A stretch of 64,000 nucleotides of DNA, taken from NCBI GenBank assembly GCA_030737875.1, contig JASFAX010000020.1, positions 30,394,688-30,458,687 of the forward strand, read 5' to 3'. The notes under the pieces are model-generated. The model ran no database searches. It had not been told where the DNA came from and saw nothing but the letters and a program-made list of their open reading frames with translations. This document shows, piece by piece, positions 12,105 to 23,420 of this stretch (positions are counted from its first letter, which is position 1; every line of letters starts with the position of its first letter). The position numbers and the translations under genes were made by a program. This DNA is from Allium sativum. Taxonomy: Eukaryota; Streptophyta; Magnoliopsida; Asparagales; Amaryllidaceae.

Positions 12105-12325
12105 GACCTCTCACGTTAAGCCTACACTTATGGATGCTGGATTTGCCGGATGGGTCCAGGCAGTTTTATACCACAAATTGACCTAACCTCTTCTCTTAGG
12201 ACCACTACATGACTTATTTATGAACTTAGACCCCTCACATTAGATCTTCCAATTGTGAATGTTGGAAATGTCGGGCAGTTCTGGGAAGACTTCTATCACA
12301 TTTGCAATCTAACCTCGTGGCTAAG
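12105..12325. repeat. Paired 90-nt stem-loops in LTR X
   Basis: Copies at 12105-12200 and 12229-12325. The second copy folds with an outer stem TTAGAT/ATCTAA and an inner stem containing TGTGA/TCACA, both different in sequence from the A, B and C copies but still paired. The first copy is partly degenerate. Confidence 0.7.
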
Positions 12326-13138
12326 AGCATTACAATGTCAAACTACTATGAATCTAGGCACGTTCGTTCTTTAACAATCATTCCTATTTCATGTAAATTT
12401 TAGGCATATTATCTTTTCATATGTTTACTATAATTCAATTTACATGTCATCAAATTATGCCTATATTTTGTCGCATGTCCTTTTTTAACATTTATTTAAT
12501 TCTATTTTGACATGTAAATATTTAGTTGGGTAATTGTCAAATCCGACAAGTTAAACATGTCATTTACTCATTAGTATACCACAACTGAATCATGTGATTA
12601 TAAATATAGTATTCATTACCCATTTTCTAACAAGTTTGTTTTCAACATGTAATCATCCTAACACTTTAACTGATTCAACATATGAATTATTCATATTAAC
12701 GTCTTAAACATTCTGGAAAATTCAATTATACAAAATGGGGAATAGTAAACGATAACATTTTATTATCTAAAATGCTATAGCTTAAATCCACTCACCTCGT
12801 TTGATTTCCCAGTTCTGGATCAGATCCAGTTTTAGCATCCATGGTTTTTCCCGTAATCTGATTCAAAACCTAACGATAATGGATTGATTATTTTCATTAA
12901 AAGAGAAAGGAAAGAAAGAGGAAGGAATTTGAATAGACCGGATCTAGAAAGTTACCTTACTTTAATACGAGATCTGAACACCCATTTACAAGTCTACGTT
13001 TCTTTCCATCAGATATGGATTCAGTATTTTCCCAGACTAATATTTTAATTTTTCTGAATAGATCTGATAAGGGAGAGGAAACGACAGTGCTTCAACATTG
13101 TCTCAAAAATATGAGGTTTAGGGTTAGCTCTATAGAAT

Positions 13139-13146
13139 TATTTATA
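13139..13146 (-). promoter_or_regulatory. Putative TATA box of LTR X
   Basis: TATAAATA on the minus strand, about 405 bp inside the U3 end, comparable with A, B and C. Confidence 0.5.
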
Positions 13147-13234
13147 GGTGTATCAAAGAAACCCGATCCCTTAGATTCAACTTTAAAACGTCAGAACTGA
13201 CCACGTCAGATGAAGTTTCTAGATCCGCGGTGGG

Positions 13235-13259
13235 GTCGACCCCGTGGTAGTGGGTCGAC
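13235..13259. promoter_or_regulatory. GTCGAC motif pair in LTR X U3
   Basis: Two GTCGAC sites followed by a near-match GTCGAA, in a locally GC-rich patch 290-314 bp from the LTR end. Same relative location as in A, B, C and V. Confidence 0.55.
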
Positions 13260-13549
13260 CACTAGGTCGAACCCCAACGGTCTGCTTTCCTTCCATACTT
13301 TCTCGCTCGTAATTTTTTGATTTCTGGACTAATTTTTGATATATATATATTCATATGAGTTCCTTATATATATACAAACTTCTAACTCTCATAACTTCCC
13401 CATACGTTGTCATTTTACGCAAACCAAGTGTCTATTTTGAATAGAATTTTGAGATGGATGCAATGGCGCTGTACGTTTGACCTACTTCTGAATATTTAAT
13501 TAAATTATTATTATTTTATTGTCTTGAGTTAAAAATGTTGGGTTTTACA

Positions 13550-14130
13550 TTTTCCAACCCTTAGGAAATTTTGTCCCCCAAAATTTAATAAGGGTAAAAT
13601 CAATTAACCCCTCGCATAATATACATCCATCATGTGTGCATCCAATTTTTGCAAACATTGTGCACTTGTGTAAATTGAAGTACAACATAATAATGCATGT
13701 ATGCTTAAGCGGCACCTTTTATGTGTATGCAAATTTTTCAAAAATCCTTTTAAAACATGATGCTCACATCCAAAATATATTGGCAGTTCTATATGAATGC
13801 AATACTTTAAAAATAAAAATGCTTTTTCATCCAAATTTTCCTACACACTTACTAGGCAAGAGCATAGTTCGTCCAATTGTTGCATCCAAAATCCCACCAA
13901 CAAACTTTAATTTTCAAATTTCAGAAAAATCTAATTTTCTAAATTCGATTTCTTATGTCACAAAAAGGTGGAAAACGAAAAACTTCACATCTTCCATTTC
14001 TCTTTTAGGTACCCTTTTTCCAACCATACTTGGATTTTATGTCAATATTTATAAAGATACCCTATTTTCCTATTCAAGCACATACCACATAAGAAAATTT
14101 TCTTTTGCTAATATATGGCAATATGATATA
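13550..14130 (-). mobile_element. Element X polypurine tract and 3' internal region
   Basis: 13550 onward reads TTTTCCAACCCTTAGG then TTTTGTCCCCC, matching TTCTCCCCTCCTTAAAGG then TTTCGTCCCC next to the 3' LTRs of B and C. The rest is post-pol non-coding sequence. 13691-14130 is homologous to 28473-28900. The plus-strand ORF over 13636-14202 is shared only loosely with that copy and shows no domain, so I do not call it a gene. X is interrupted at 14131 by element T. Confidence 0.65.
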
Positions 14131-15553
14131 TGTTTTCACCAAAAAATGGCTCAAACACCAAGGAAACGAGAATCGTGCTTCACCAATATGGTTAGTAAGT
14201 AAACGGAGCTGTACTCAACAAAAGTTGAAAGTAAAAATGTAGGGAAAGCAAAAGAAGACAAGGTTTTAGAGTTTTCAGTTCCTAAGCTTGGCCTATATCC
14301 ACTATGGAGATGGTTTGCATTATCATGACAATGATTACAAAGCATATAAACTATCTTTTCTCATATGTCTTCTCATTCTTTCATATATTTTCACCCTCAC
14401 ATACAAATCTCGCTTAAATTTATAGAATTCGATGGAGGAAATGTGGAATCCATGGAAGAAAAGGATGGATGAGTGACAAAGATGGAGGATGACTTTGACC
14501 TCTTTTCACTTAGAAGATCCTAATGGACGCCAGGGCCTAATGGATGAAGATCCTTCAAGCGGAAATGATGATGTTGTTTGATGAAGTTGGTTGAGAATTC
14601 TTAAGGAATGGTGAAGGAAGAATTTAGTAGTACTTCGTGGTGGTGGGTCCTCGATCCCCTTTTTGGTGGGACCCATGGCCTATTTATAGGTGTGCCTCCA
14701 TGAAGAATCATCTGAAAATCATATATGCAGACTTTGGGTCGCTTGTCCCATTAACTACGAACACGCCACCACTTGCTGTAGCCAACTGGTGACAGTTGTA
14801 ATTAGTTGTCTTGGAGGGGAGAAAGCGTCTGTATAAGTCCGAGCACATTAATTGGGTGGACAGGCAACGAGTTTACATTCGACTTGTTAAAGCTTCCTGT
14901 ATCTGATGGTAGATGGGCGACCGATCAAAAGTTGTAGAGCAGGCAATATGAGCGATTGCTCTGGAGTTGATAACTGTTGGGTCCGTACGTGGCTTGTGAT
15001 TGTAACATTGGTGACTGATTAAGGAATGAGTGAACAACTTAGGTGGCGATCAATGAGAGGACACAGGATGTATGCGCACTTCCTTGCATCTTTGTGCCCC
15101 TCGCTATGTACGACCGATCGGGGTAATGTGGACGCACGAATTCAGAACATAGTATGTGAACAGAACCAATCCTTCTCTTCGTCTTGTACGACCGATTTCT
15201 ATGACACAAGAGTGAGCGACTTCCTTAATGTGGGCAATCTTTACAGGACGTACGGGACTCACCGTCCTTGGGCCGTACCATCCTTGAGCTGGCTTGGAGC
15301 GCTCGGTCCCTCTGTATGATTGTATTATGCTATGTAGCCGATTTTGATTATGTTGACTGGATGACCTGACTTTTTCTGATGTATGCGACCTTCCTTGTCG
15401 TGTTTAACCTTAAGTTTATGCTTGATCTTTGTTTTGTGTGACTGTTCCTTGCTCTTCACAAACTGCGTGGGTGAACTGGATTGGAGTAGACTTTGCGCGA
15501 CCGATCTCAATGACCCTTGACCAGTACACTAGTATATGTATAGGGGATAAACA
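14131..15553 (-). repeat. 3' LTR of element T
   Basis: Starts TGTTTTCACCAAAA at 14131, aligning with the start of the T 5' LTR at 27816 through CAAAA, TGGCTC and AACACC. About 130-180 bp in, GGCCTATATCCACTATGGAG resembles the AGCCTACGTCCACT stretch of the other LTR. The right end is AAACA at 15553, followed by a purine tract on the minus strand. A palindromic CCTATTTATAGG near 14688 could supply a TATA box. CGACCGAT recurs at about 14913, 15111, 15185 and 15496. Confidence 0.65.
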
Positions 15554-15567
15554 TTTTCCCCTTGAAG
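15554..15567 (-). other. Polypurine tract of element T
   Basis: TTTTCCCCTTGAAG on the plus strand, i.e. CTTCAAGGGGAAAA on the element strand, abutting the LTR at 15553. This site would prime plus-strand DNA synthesis. Confidence 0.65.
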
Positions 15568-15599
15568 TTTGTAACTTTTATTTTGCAAAAAAATATAGG

Positions 15600-17377
15600 C
15601 TTTGAAATAACTGATCATGAGATTGTTTGGTATATTAAATTAGGTTTACCAAGAAATGATCGCGTAGAGCTCAGGATCATCAAGGTAAAGATATCAAGAA
15701 TTGCTCTTTATCGTGAGCGAGAGGCCTAAGTCACTCACACTATTTCTTTTGAGTCGAAGTATCATCATGATCTATCAAATCATGGGGATGTGAGCAAGCC
15801 AGCTGGACTAGTTGGGCCACTTATACTTGTGCAATCGAGTATTGAGCTGACGCGGCGAGAATGATCTGGATGTGTGTCTTTTAATCTTCGCTGTCGTTTT
15901 CTTACTCCTTTCTTTAATTCACTTTTATTTCCTTGATAAAGCACATTGGTAACAACTACTTCATTTTCTAAAAATACTAATTCCTATTTCGACATCCTTT
16001 TAATTAGATTCTGTTCGCCAAAAAACTGGCACTCCTTCCTATCATCAATCTATGACGCGCAGGTTTGTTATTCTAGCTTATGCTTGTTCCTCTTCTAAAT
16101 TTATAACATATGCTTTAATAGGAAATAAGTTCTTTTTACGCTTTCCAAAAACCCTTATGATTATTAGATGTGATTTAGGTTGTTGTTGATCTTTTATGAT
16201 GACAATAGTTGGAATTCTAGGACTGGATCTGGGTTGTTTTGTGCATGCATTGGTCCGAGAACACTTAACTCCAATATTCTTTTTTTCTTCTGATTCTGAG
16301 TTTCATACATATGACATGTTTACTGAAATGCTTAAGATAAGCTCACATCTTGCACAATTCCTATCCTTGTGACCATATGCCAATAATTTATCCCCAGTTA
16401 TCTGTTTGACACATATGATTTTCGACGAAATGCTTAAACCATGAGGCCTTGATTTTTCCATTATGATCTATACTTCTAGTTTGACTCCTATGGTTTCCCA
16501 AGTGCATTTGACAAAAGGTCGTTCGCCTTCCTTTCTTTGAAATTAATCCTAAGTGGTTCTAACTTGGTTAAATATAAGCAACCATTTTGCGTGGAGCATG
16601 CGAGGATAACATGAACTTGTTTTGTGCGACCAGGGTCCGGGGGATCGATTGTTTACGGTTCTGCTTTTGATTTCATTGCTCGTTTAAACATGACAGACAC
16701 TTTAAATTCTTGAATTGCACAGTCATTTACTAGTTCTCTTATACATGATGGATTCATCTCCGTAGCGACATCGGTTGGAAAGGTTCTTTGACTTGGATGT
16801 TCAGATAATCGACGTTCAATCGACCGGACAACCATCTGTGAACTCTCCCCTCAGTCCCTCTCACGCAGAACTTCAAACGATTGTTAACAGGCCACGCTAT
16901 GCTCCAGGCCATGCTATCCCAAACTTGCAACACAACTCAAAGGATGGAGTTTGCAAGGAGTATCTTCTAATGTTTACATATCTCCATCTGATCATCAAAC
17001 TTCTTCTTGTGATATGATTGCTGCGAAGGGTCAGATTCTTGTCCGTTTTGAGACAACTATGTACCATTTTGGGAAGTTGATGGATCTACTCAAGGAACGC
17101 TCTACAAAGCAAATAAGTGGTCGGAATGCTCTAGCTTGCGATCTCCAAAAGCTTCATAGGGAGAATCTCAAGCGTATTTCTGCCTTTGAGGATGACAAGG
17201 TGAAGATGATTCAAGCTCTTAGATCCAAGGATAATGTGGTTGCTTCTTTTGCTCCGAGAGGTGTCGAGCCTGCAGCTTCAAAGCGCAAGGAGTCCTTTGT
17301 TGATGAACCTTCATCCTGCTCCACTCAGGTTTAGAGGAAGGTTGGCAGGCCCAGGAAGAACAAGAATCTGTAGCTCT
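15600..17377 (+). pseudogene. Antisense additional ORF of the Tat-type element, degenerate
   Basis: Plus-strand coding-like sequence lies between integrase and 3' LTR of a minus-strand Tat element, where additional antisense ORFs are known in this lineage. Readable parts: about 15605-15729 (EIVWYIKLGLPRNDRVELR region), 16775-16960 and 16951-17334. The last has a leucine-rich, heptad-like helix (FGKLMDLLKERS, LQKLHRENLKRI) followed by KRKESFVDEPSS. Just past the stop at 17332-17334 the same frame continues with RKVGRPRKNKNL and a second stop; GRPRK is the core of an AT-hook. So the original protein probably ended in a coiled coil plus a DNA-binding AT-hook. Function is unknown. Confidence 0.5.
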
Positions 17378-18124
17378 TTTATCTTTCCTTTAGTTGGTTC
17401 TTTTGCAAACTATGATTATAGATTGATTGTATAAGTGGGTGTTGATCCTTGATTTTAACTTTATGTTGGTATGTGTTGCGACTTGTGCTCATTTTGGTGG
17501 CTCTATGACTGGTTTGTGCTGTTGTGATGCTTCTGTGCCCTGCATTGTTAATACAAGATGATGATCTTATTTGTTATGTTGTGGTCTTTCATCCTACTTG
17601 GAATTGTTTTTGATTTGTTCCTCACGTTACAATTTTCTTTAACGACCGTGCATTAGTATCGCGTTTACGGTGTGTAACTCGCTTTTCGATGTTATAGTTG
17701 TTTGTTATAGCTTCATTTAGATTGGACGCGATTAGCTTCTTAGAATTTAGTTGACTGATTATACGCTACTTTTTTTCTTTTGGTGATCATTCGTTTACTT
17801 GTACATTCACCAATCTGGTGACCCAAATACTTCAGAGATTTAGTTTAAATGTTTGTTTAGGTTTTTGATGTATTTAACCATATTTCTCTCCAACTCAATG
17901 ACCCGAGTCCTACGAAAAATCGGTTAAACACATATTCGTATATATATACATTTTGTTGTTGTTTATTAGAATGTATTCAACCCCACAACTCACTGATTCT
18001 GTGATCCAAGCCCTTCGGAGACTGATTTTGAGTACGTTCCCCCAGGGGAGGACTTTGGTTTAAGTTTTGATATATTATAGGTCTTGCTTGATCTGATTAT
18101 TTCATAATTACACAAGACCTAAAT
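17378..18124. other. Non-coding spacer of element T
   Basis: T-rich sequence after the antisense ORF. No open frame with domain features and no clear repeat seen. Confidence 0.4.
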
Positions 18125-18310
18125 TAGATACCCCCTTTCGGCGAAGATTTCTATTACCCCCTTTCGGTTAGTATTTCTGTTACCCTTTCAGCTAGAATTT
18201 CTGTTACCCACTTTCAGCTAGGATTTATGTTTATGTTGGTCCTTCTAGTATGTTTGTCGATCCTTCTGGTACTAGAATTGGTGCTTCCAATCCTAGGTTT
18301 GTCGGTCCTT
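18125..18310. repeat. Tandem repeats in the 3' untranslated region of T
   Basis: Four units of roughly 26-30 bp carry ACCC(C)CTTTC(G/A)G then TAG(T/A)ATTTCTGTT. They are followed by a second family built on GTCCTTC(T/C)-GT (18238-18320). Such arrays fit the hypervariable 3' untranslated region known from Tat elements. Confidence 0.7.
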
Positions 18311-18899
18311 CCGACATTGTACTTCATCCCGGAAGGTGGACACTAGTTATCTTACCGAGCTTTAGTTCAATGTGAAAAATTCGTGTCTTGCACCTGACAA
18401 GGTGCTTTTTTTGGGACTGGCAATCTTTTATCTGTAGGGCAAATTTGACTGTTTCCACCTTTGTGTTATTTTCGTAGTTAGACAACAATTCTTTTACTAG
18501 ATGCTTACTGAGGATTTGGTGTTTTTGCGATGAAAGATGCAACTTTCTGATTTGTCATCCACTCATTGCTTAGTTTTGAATGATGTTGCAACACTCAATG
18601 TTTTTGAATTATTTCGGCCAGGATATGCTTGGGAAGTTTCCAACTATGGTTTGATTTTGAGAGAATTATTGTTCCTGTTTGCCTACATAAAAGAAGTCAA
18701 CTTTTAGCAGAAGTTTGCAAATATATGATTTGTGTAAGAAAATGGAGTTTCGCACTCATGTGTTTTTTTATGTACTTAGTTTGAATGCGAAATTTCTTGC
18801 AAATATTCATGGCTTTTACAATAGACTTGAATAATGCATTATAGAAAATAACGACAGATGTATTTTCTATTCCAAGCTCGAGGAATTTATACTTCATCT
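18311..18899. other. Spacer between tandem repeat and integrase
   Basis: Minus-strand frames 18324-18542 and 18697-18897 show no recognised domain. No other feature seen. Confidence 0.35.
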
Positions 18900-19972
18900 G
18901 TGGTGGTCAATTTGAAAGTACCATCCCGAATTTTTTGGTCTATAACATAGGGCCCTTCTCAATTTCGTCAAAAAACCGTGGTTTCGGTCATTACTTTCTT
19001 CAGTACGAGGTCTCCAATCTCGAAAGTCCTGTGTTTGACTTTTGAATTGAACTGCCTAGCCACCCTTCTCTGATATGCAGCCACCCAGAGTTCTGCTTCC
19101 TTTCATTTTTCCTCGAGTTGGTTGAGGGCCTCAAGTTGTAGCATCTCATTTTCCTCCTGGTTGAAGTGAACCCTCCTATGGGTGGGAACTTCCAAATCCA
19201 CCGGGTTCGTGGCTTCATAGCTGATAGCTAAGGAAAAGGGAGTTTGCCCGATTGTAGTTTTTTGAGTTGTACGGTATGCCCATAGTGCTACTGGAAGCTC
19301 ATCTAACCTTTGGATTTCTCTAATCGCTTCTTGATGGTCGATTTAATGATCTTGTTTATTGCTTCCACTTGCCCATTTGCATGCAGATGAGCAATTACGG
19401 AAAAACTTTTTGAATTTTATACTTGGCATAGTAATTTTGGAATTCTACACTCTTAAATTAGGTTTGTGTGTGATTATTTTTCTGTGGCACTCTGAACCTA
19501 CAAATGATATTTTTCAAGACAAAGCGAATAACTTTCTTTGAGGTTATAATTGCTAATGGTTCTGCTTCAGCCAATTTTGTAAAATAATCAACAACGACAA
19601 TGGCATATTTAAACCCAGATTTGGTGGTGGGGGTGCTCCTATAAAGTCGATACCCCAGATGGCGAACGGCCATAGGCTGACAATTTGAGTTATAACTGTT
19701 GATGGCATCCTTGGAATTTTTGCAAACCTCTGACATCTATCCCATCTTGTAGTATGTGCTACGAAGTCCTTATTTATGTTTGACAAGAAATAACCATATT
19801 GTAGAATTTTCTTGGCCAATGTTTGGCCACCAGTATGACCTCCGCATTCACCCTCATGTAATTCTGTCATTATTGCTTTTGATTCCTTTTTGTGACACAA
19901 CGAAGTAAGGGAATAGGAAATCCTTGTGTGTATAGCCGTCCATCCAAAATGAGTTACATAGGGGATTTTCAT
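18900..19972 (-). pseudogene. Tat-type integrase, degenerate
   Basis: From right to left: 19553-19972 carries the zinc-binding end (HEGECGGHTGGQTLAKK, then a Cys that should pair with another but reads RWDRCQR, so one Cys is lost) and the start of the catalytic core with the first Asp (FAIWGIDFIG). 19458-19736 covers the next part of the core (VVVDYFTKLAEAEPL). 18900-19250 is the C-terminal part (GQTPFSLA, then AAYQRRVARQFN and FEIGDLVLKKV). Several frame changes separate them, and the region around 19300-19460, where the second Asp and the Glu should lie, is scrambled. The enzyme would insert element DNA; this copy cannot. Confidence 0.85.
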
Positions 19973-20310
19973 AAGGCTTTCCTTTGCTTCTTAACTTGTA
20001 CCAGGAGTGTACCGGTCATGAGATATTCTTTGATTGGTGTCATCCATGAATCTGGCTCATCATCCACCACCATGACCCGATCCCCCTCAATTTGTTCCGT
20101 TTTGGGTCTGGAGAGGACCTCCACTGGGACTAACCCTATAAGTTGTTCATCTCCTATGCTTGCATAATTTGCCAGTGAATCCGCCTTCGTATTTTCTTCT
20201 CTCAAAATGTGAGATATGGTATAACATTTGAAGCTTTCTAGTAGTTCCAGGGCCTTAGATAGATAAGTTGGCAAGGTACCCATTTTTGGAATTCTCCCCG
20301 GATTTGACAC
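19969..20310 (-). pseudogene. End of archaeal-type RNase H and linker to integrase
   Basis: 113-aa frame beginning in the continuation of the second RNase H: the LSKALELLESFKCY-ISHILREENTKADSLANYAS stretch is the usual C-terminal end of that domain in Tat elements, followed by an acidic linker (GDRVMVVDDEPDSW). It is out of frame with 20238-21167, overlapping it by 73 bp, which shows a frameshift near residue 294 of that ORF. Confidence 0.8.
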
Positions 20311-21167
20311 ACCACTAGTTGGGAGTCACTGAAGATTTGTATGGTTTTTAGCTTTAATTTTCTCACTAGTTTTATTCCTACGATGACGACTTCATATTCA
20401 GCTTTGTTATTTGTTGATGGAAATTCTAGTCTTAGCGCATAACATATTGATCTTCCATCAAGGGTTTCCAAGACTACTCCTTCCCCAGAGAAGTAATCGT
20501 TCGATGCTTCATCAACGAATAATTTCCATTGGATGTTGGTTTCAGTATCAGGCTCCTCTTTTATCTCTCCTCGGTTGGTGAATTCTGCGATTAATTCTGC
20601 AAGTGCTTGCCCATTAATTTCCTTTCGGGGGTGGAAGGTATTGTCGTATAGACTAAGCCCAATATTCCACTTTAACAACCTCTCAGAAGTCTCTGCTCGA
20701 AACAAAACTTGCCACAGAGGTTGATCCGTGAGGACCTTGATGGGGTGAGCCTGAAAGTAGGTTCGATGCTTCTTTGATGAGATAAGTAAACAATAAGCGA
20801 GCTTCTCGAGTTTGGGAAAATTCAATTCTACCCCAGATAATCTCTTACTGATGTAATAAACTGGTCTCTGAACCTTCAAATCCTCCCTTACTAACACCGC
20901 GCTTAGAGCATAGGCGGATACTGCTAGGTATACAAACAGATCTTCTCCATCATTAGGCTTCGACAACATTGGACGCGTCGCCATGTGCTGGATTAACTCA
21001 TCAAAAGCTTTCTGGCATTCAGGAGTCCATTGTATCCCTTTCTTTCCTTTCCTAAGGGCATCAAAGAAGGGAAGCCACATGTCCGTTGCCCTGGATATGA
21101 AAGGATTCGAAGCTGTAATTTTTCCATTTAAACGCTGAAGCTCTTTCTTGGTTCTTAGGGCGCGCAT
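20238..21167 (-). CDS. RT C-terminus plus dual RNase H of Tat/Retand-type pol (309 aa)
   Basis: Largest open piece of T pol. Residues 1-60 are the RT thumb/connection (ELQRLNGKITASNPFISR). Residues 75-160 form the ordinary gypsy RNase H, already lacking its first catalytic acid (YLAVSAYALSAVLVRE), as is usual in this lineage. Residues 212-292 form a second, archaeal-type RNase H with all expected acids visible: D219 (LFVDEAS), E257 (NNKAEYE) and D281 (IFSDSQLVV). The dual arrangement identifies the Tat group (Ogre/Retand and relatives). The frame starts after a break from the RT at about 21170, and ends in a frameshift, so it is a relic, not a functional gene. Confidence 0.9.
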   Translation of the reverse strand: MRALRTKKELQRLNGKITASNPFISRATDMWLPFFDALRKGKKGIQWTPECQKAFDELIQHMATRPMLSKPNDGEDLFVYLAVSAYALSAVLVREDLKVQRPVYYISKRLSGVELNFPKLEKLAYCLLISSKKHRTYFQAHPIKVLTDQPLWQVLFRAETSERLLKWNIGLSLYDNTFHPRKEINGQALAELIAEFTNRGEIKEEPDTETNIQWKLFVDEASNDYFSGEGVVLETLDGRSICYALRLEFPSTNNKAEYEVVIVGIKLVRKLKLKTIQIFSDSQLVVCQIRGEFQKWVPCQLIYLRPWNY

Positions 21168-21790
21168 TTCATTTACGGTCGATATTTTTGCTGGATTCGC
21201 TTATATGCCCCTAGCATTGACCACAAACCCTTGGAAATTGCACAAACTGACCCTGAAGGAACAATTTAAAGAATTTAGTTTCATACTATATTGTCATAAA
21301 TATCGAACATCTGGGCTAAATCTTCCAAATGATCAACTGCCTTTTTGGACTTACCAAATATCATCGACATAGACTTCCATAGTCTTGCCAATTTGTTTTT
21401 TGAACATAGCATTTACCAATTGTTAGTAAGTTTCCCCTGCATTCTTTAGGCCAAATGGCATCACTCTGTAGCAATATAGGCCAAGATTAGTGATAAAACT
21501 TGTGTCCTCTTGATCCGGTTCATACACCATGATTTGATTGTAACCAGAATACGCATCCATAAAAGATAGCAGCTCATGCCCAGCCATGGAATCCACCAAT
21601 TGATCTATTCTGTGAAGAGGGAAACTGTCCTTTGGACAAACTTTATTAAGATCCGAATAGTCCACACAGACTCGCCATTTCCCTTTTTCTTTCTTTACAA
21701 GTACAGGATTGGGGACCAAGTTAGGATAGGTAGATTCCCTGATGAAGCTGTTTTCCATTAGCCCGTAGACCTCATATCTTAAGACCTTTG
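21168..21790 (-). pseudogene. Tat-type reverse transcriptase, broken
   Basis: The open segment 21423-21758 has the fingers and palm: VLVKKEKGKWRVCVDYSDLN, then PLHRIDQLVDSMAGHELLSFMDAYSGYNQI, where MDAYSG is motif A with its Asp, then RVMPFGLKNAG. The motif C catalytic pair is just downstream in another frame: GKTMEVYVDDM at about 21360-21390. So both catalytic motifs survive, but stops and frame changes separate them (one at 21422, at the expected AGATYQ site). It would copy element RNA to DNA. Confidence 0.9.
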
Positions 21791-22470
21791 TTCTCTCTGG
21801 CCCCTAGGTCCTCCTTTTCTACTTGATAGGTGGTATATGAGGATTAAAATCAAGTTTATGGATTGCAACATCTGGAGATATGAAGCACATGTTAGAATGG
21901 TTTCATGCAAACACATCCAAATTAGCTTTTAAAAAGACAATCAATTGATTCTAAATTTCGGGGCTCAACTGAGATCCAATACTCAGATCATGGTTGGATC
22001 TTTTGAACTAACAGCTATAAGAATCGTAACCGCAGTCGGGGCCACTCTTTCGTCCTCTGCACTCGCTTTTCTAGGATCAATTTCCTTTCGTGCTCGGCTG
22101 TGTTTGCTAGTGCACGGGATGCTCCTTAATTTCTATAAAGGGAGCTCGCGAATGCGGGGTGGAGCCTCCGCATTCTTTCACAAATCATTCTTATTTGCCT
22201 CACACAGCTCAGTCACATAGCAATCCCTCGTAGTGGCCGGATCGCCCTTAATTACGCCAATTCCATTCTCAGTGGGAAACTTCATAGTTAGACACCATGG
22301 GGCTAGCGCAACCTAAAGCCTGCGAGAGTCGGCTGCCTGAGGAATGCATTGTAGGCGGAGAGCACGTCCACCAAGAAAAATGTTTGCATCATAGAGTCCT
22401 TGCGTTCCCCATCTGCTAGTTCGACGAGCAAGTCATTTGTACCAACGGGTTGCGTGGGTTGTCTGATAAA
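21791..22470 (-). pseudogene. Protease-RT linker region of T, degenerate
   Basis: No long frame remains. The region lies between protease (22471-22779) and RT, where Tat pol has a poorly conserved linker. The plus-strand frame over 21945-22220 has no recognisable domain. Confidence 0.5.
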
Positions 22471-22779
22471 TCAATTGATCTTGTTTGGATAGGCTCGCAC
22501 TTCTATCACAGAAAGGTTCATTTTTTGGAATGTATTTATAAAGATCACATTAACGGACGCCTCCATGTCAACTAGGACTCTTTTCACAACTCCAGGGCCA
22601 AGACCAATTGCGACTACTGTGGCATTAATAGTTGGATCAAGTAATCCGTCAGCATCTCTATCTTTGAATACCACGTCATTGGTCGAAGTTCTAGGTATCT
22701 TCATGGGAATCTCATTTCTTAGGATCATGCACCTTTCTTCTTTCGAGTCACCCTTCAGCTCGTTAGCGTACCTTTCCAT
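22471..22779 (-). CDS. Tat-type aspartic protease fragment (102 aa)
   Basis: A retropepsin-like fold is suggested by VVKRVLVDMEASVNVIF at residues 64-80, where functional relatives have Asp-Thr-Gly-Ser-Ser. The catalytic Asp (D71) is kept but the next two residues are Met and Glu, so activity is unlikely. Upstream in the frame are IPMKIPRTSTNDVVFKD and DPTINATVVAIG, typical of the Tat gag-protease junction (nucleic-acid mimic then VDTGSS). The frame ends by frameshift soon after. Confidence 0.8.
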   Translation of the reverse strand: MERYANELKGDSKEERCMILRNEIPMKIPRTSTNDVVFKDRDADGLLDPTINATVVAIGLGPGVVKRVLVDMEASVNVIFINTFQKMNLSVIEVRAYPNKIN

Positions 22780-23420
22780 CTCTTCCCAACTACTTCCAGT
22801 TGGGTGGGGCCCGCCAAGATCATGTTGATCACTGGCCTTTAATCAGCCGGTGCCTGAGCTTTCTCTTCCGAACTGGATTGATTGGCGGTATTATTCTTTC
22901 CTTGCGTAGTTGGAGCGTTTTGAGGATTCTTCATATGCTGTTAAAGTTTGTTCTTTTCTGATGAGTACTTCGATCAAACTTTTCTGGTGCCAACATTCAT
23001 TAGTGCTATGCCCTAGTCGATTATGAAACTGGTAGAATTTACTGGAGTTGCCTTGTTACCCAATGATCTTTTGTGCCTTCATTTGAGGAAAGCTGCCTGA
23101 ATCCTTTATGGCAGAGTAGATCCTCTCTGAGGTTTCATTTAAAAGAATTAATTCTGAATGCTTTTGAAGCCGCATTTTCCTGTAGGCTTTGCTATCCTTC
23201 TCATCACTACCGCTCTTCTACCCAGAGTCATTCTTCTGCTTGGTTTGGAACTCGTTTGCCTTTTGCTTCTTTGATAGTGAGCCTTTCTATGCCCTTCTGA
23301 ACATTCGGTGCATCATCTCCATGCTCATATACTCCTTGGCTTTCTTATAGAACTTCTTTAAATTTTTAGGCTTCTTCATCTAGAGCCATTTCCTGAATTT
23401 TGATTTTTTATCAATAGCAC
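22780..23420 (-). pseudogene. C-terminal part of Tat gag
   Basis: Minus-strand translation with several stops gives KKFYKKAKEYM near the right end and, further on, a QFHNRLGHSTNECWH segment. The latter is the Tat-type variant nucleic-acid-binding motif, normally C-x2-H-x4-GH-x3-EC, here with the first Cys changed. It is cut on the right at 23421 by LTR Y. The N-terminal part of gag is at 27548-27679, beyond the Y and Z LTRs; the conserved middle of gag is missing. Confidence 0.65.

Larger units (their letters stand above)
9842..13549 (-). repeat. 3' LTR of element X (about 3.7 kb)
   Basis: Begins TGTAACAACCC at 9842 and ends GGGTTTTACA at 13549, followed at once by a polypurine-tract complement, so it is the 3' LTR of a minus-strand element. 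Internal landmarks match the other long LTRs: two 90-nt stem-loops (12105-12325), a TATA motif on the minus strand (13139-13146), and GTCGAC motifs 290-314 bp from the U3 end. The left end interrupts protease-RT fragment 9216-9841. No partner 5' LTR of this family was found in the window. Confidence 0.75.

Noticed and set aside
9842..13549. LTR X as a solo LTR
   Set aside because: A polypurine-tract complement and post-pol sequence follow at 13550, so it is a 3' LTR with attached internal sequence.
13636..14202. 188-aa plus-strand ORF as a real gene
   Set aside because: The homologous stretch at 28466-28981 does not keep the frame, and the composition is like non-coding X sequence.
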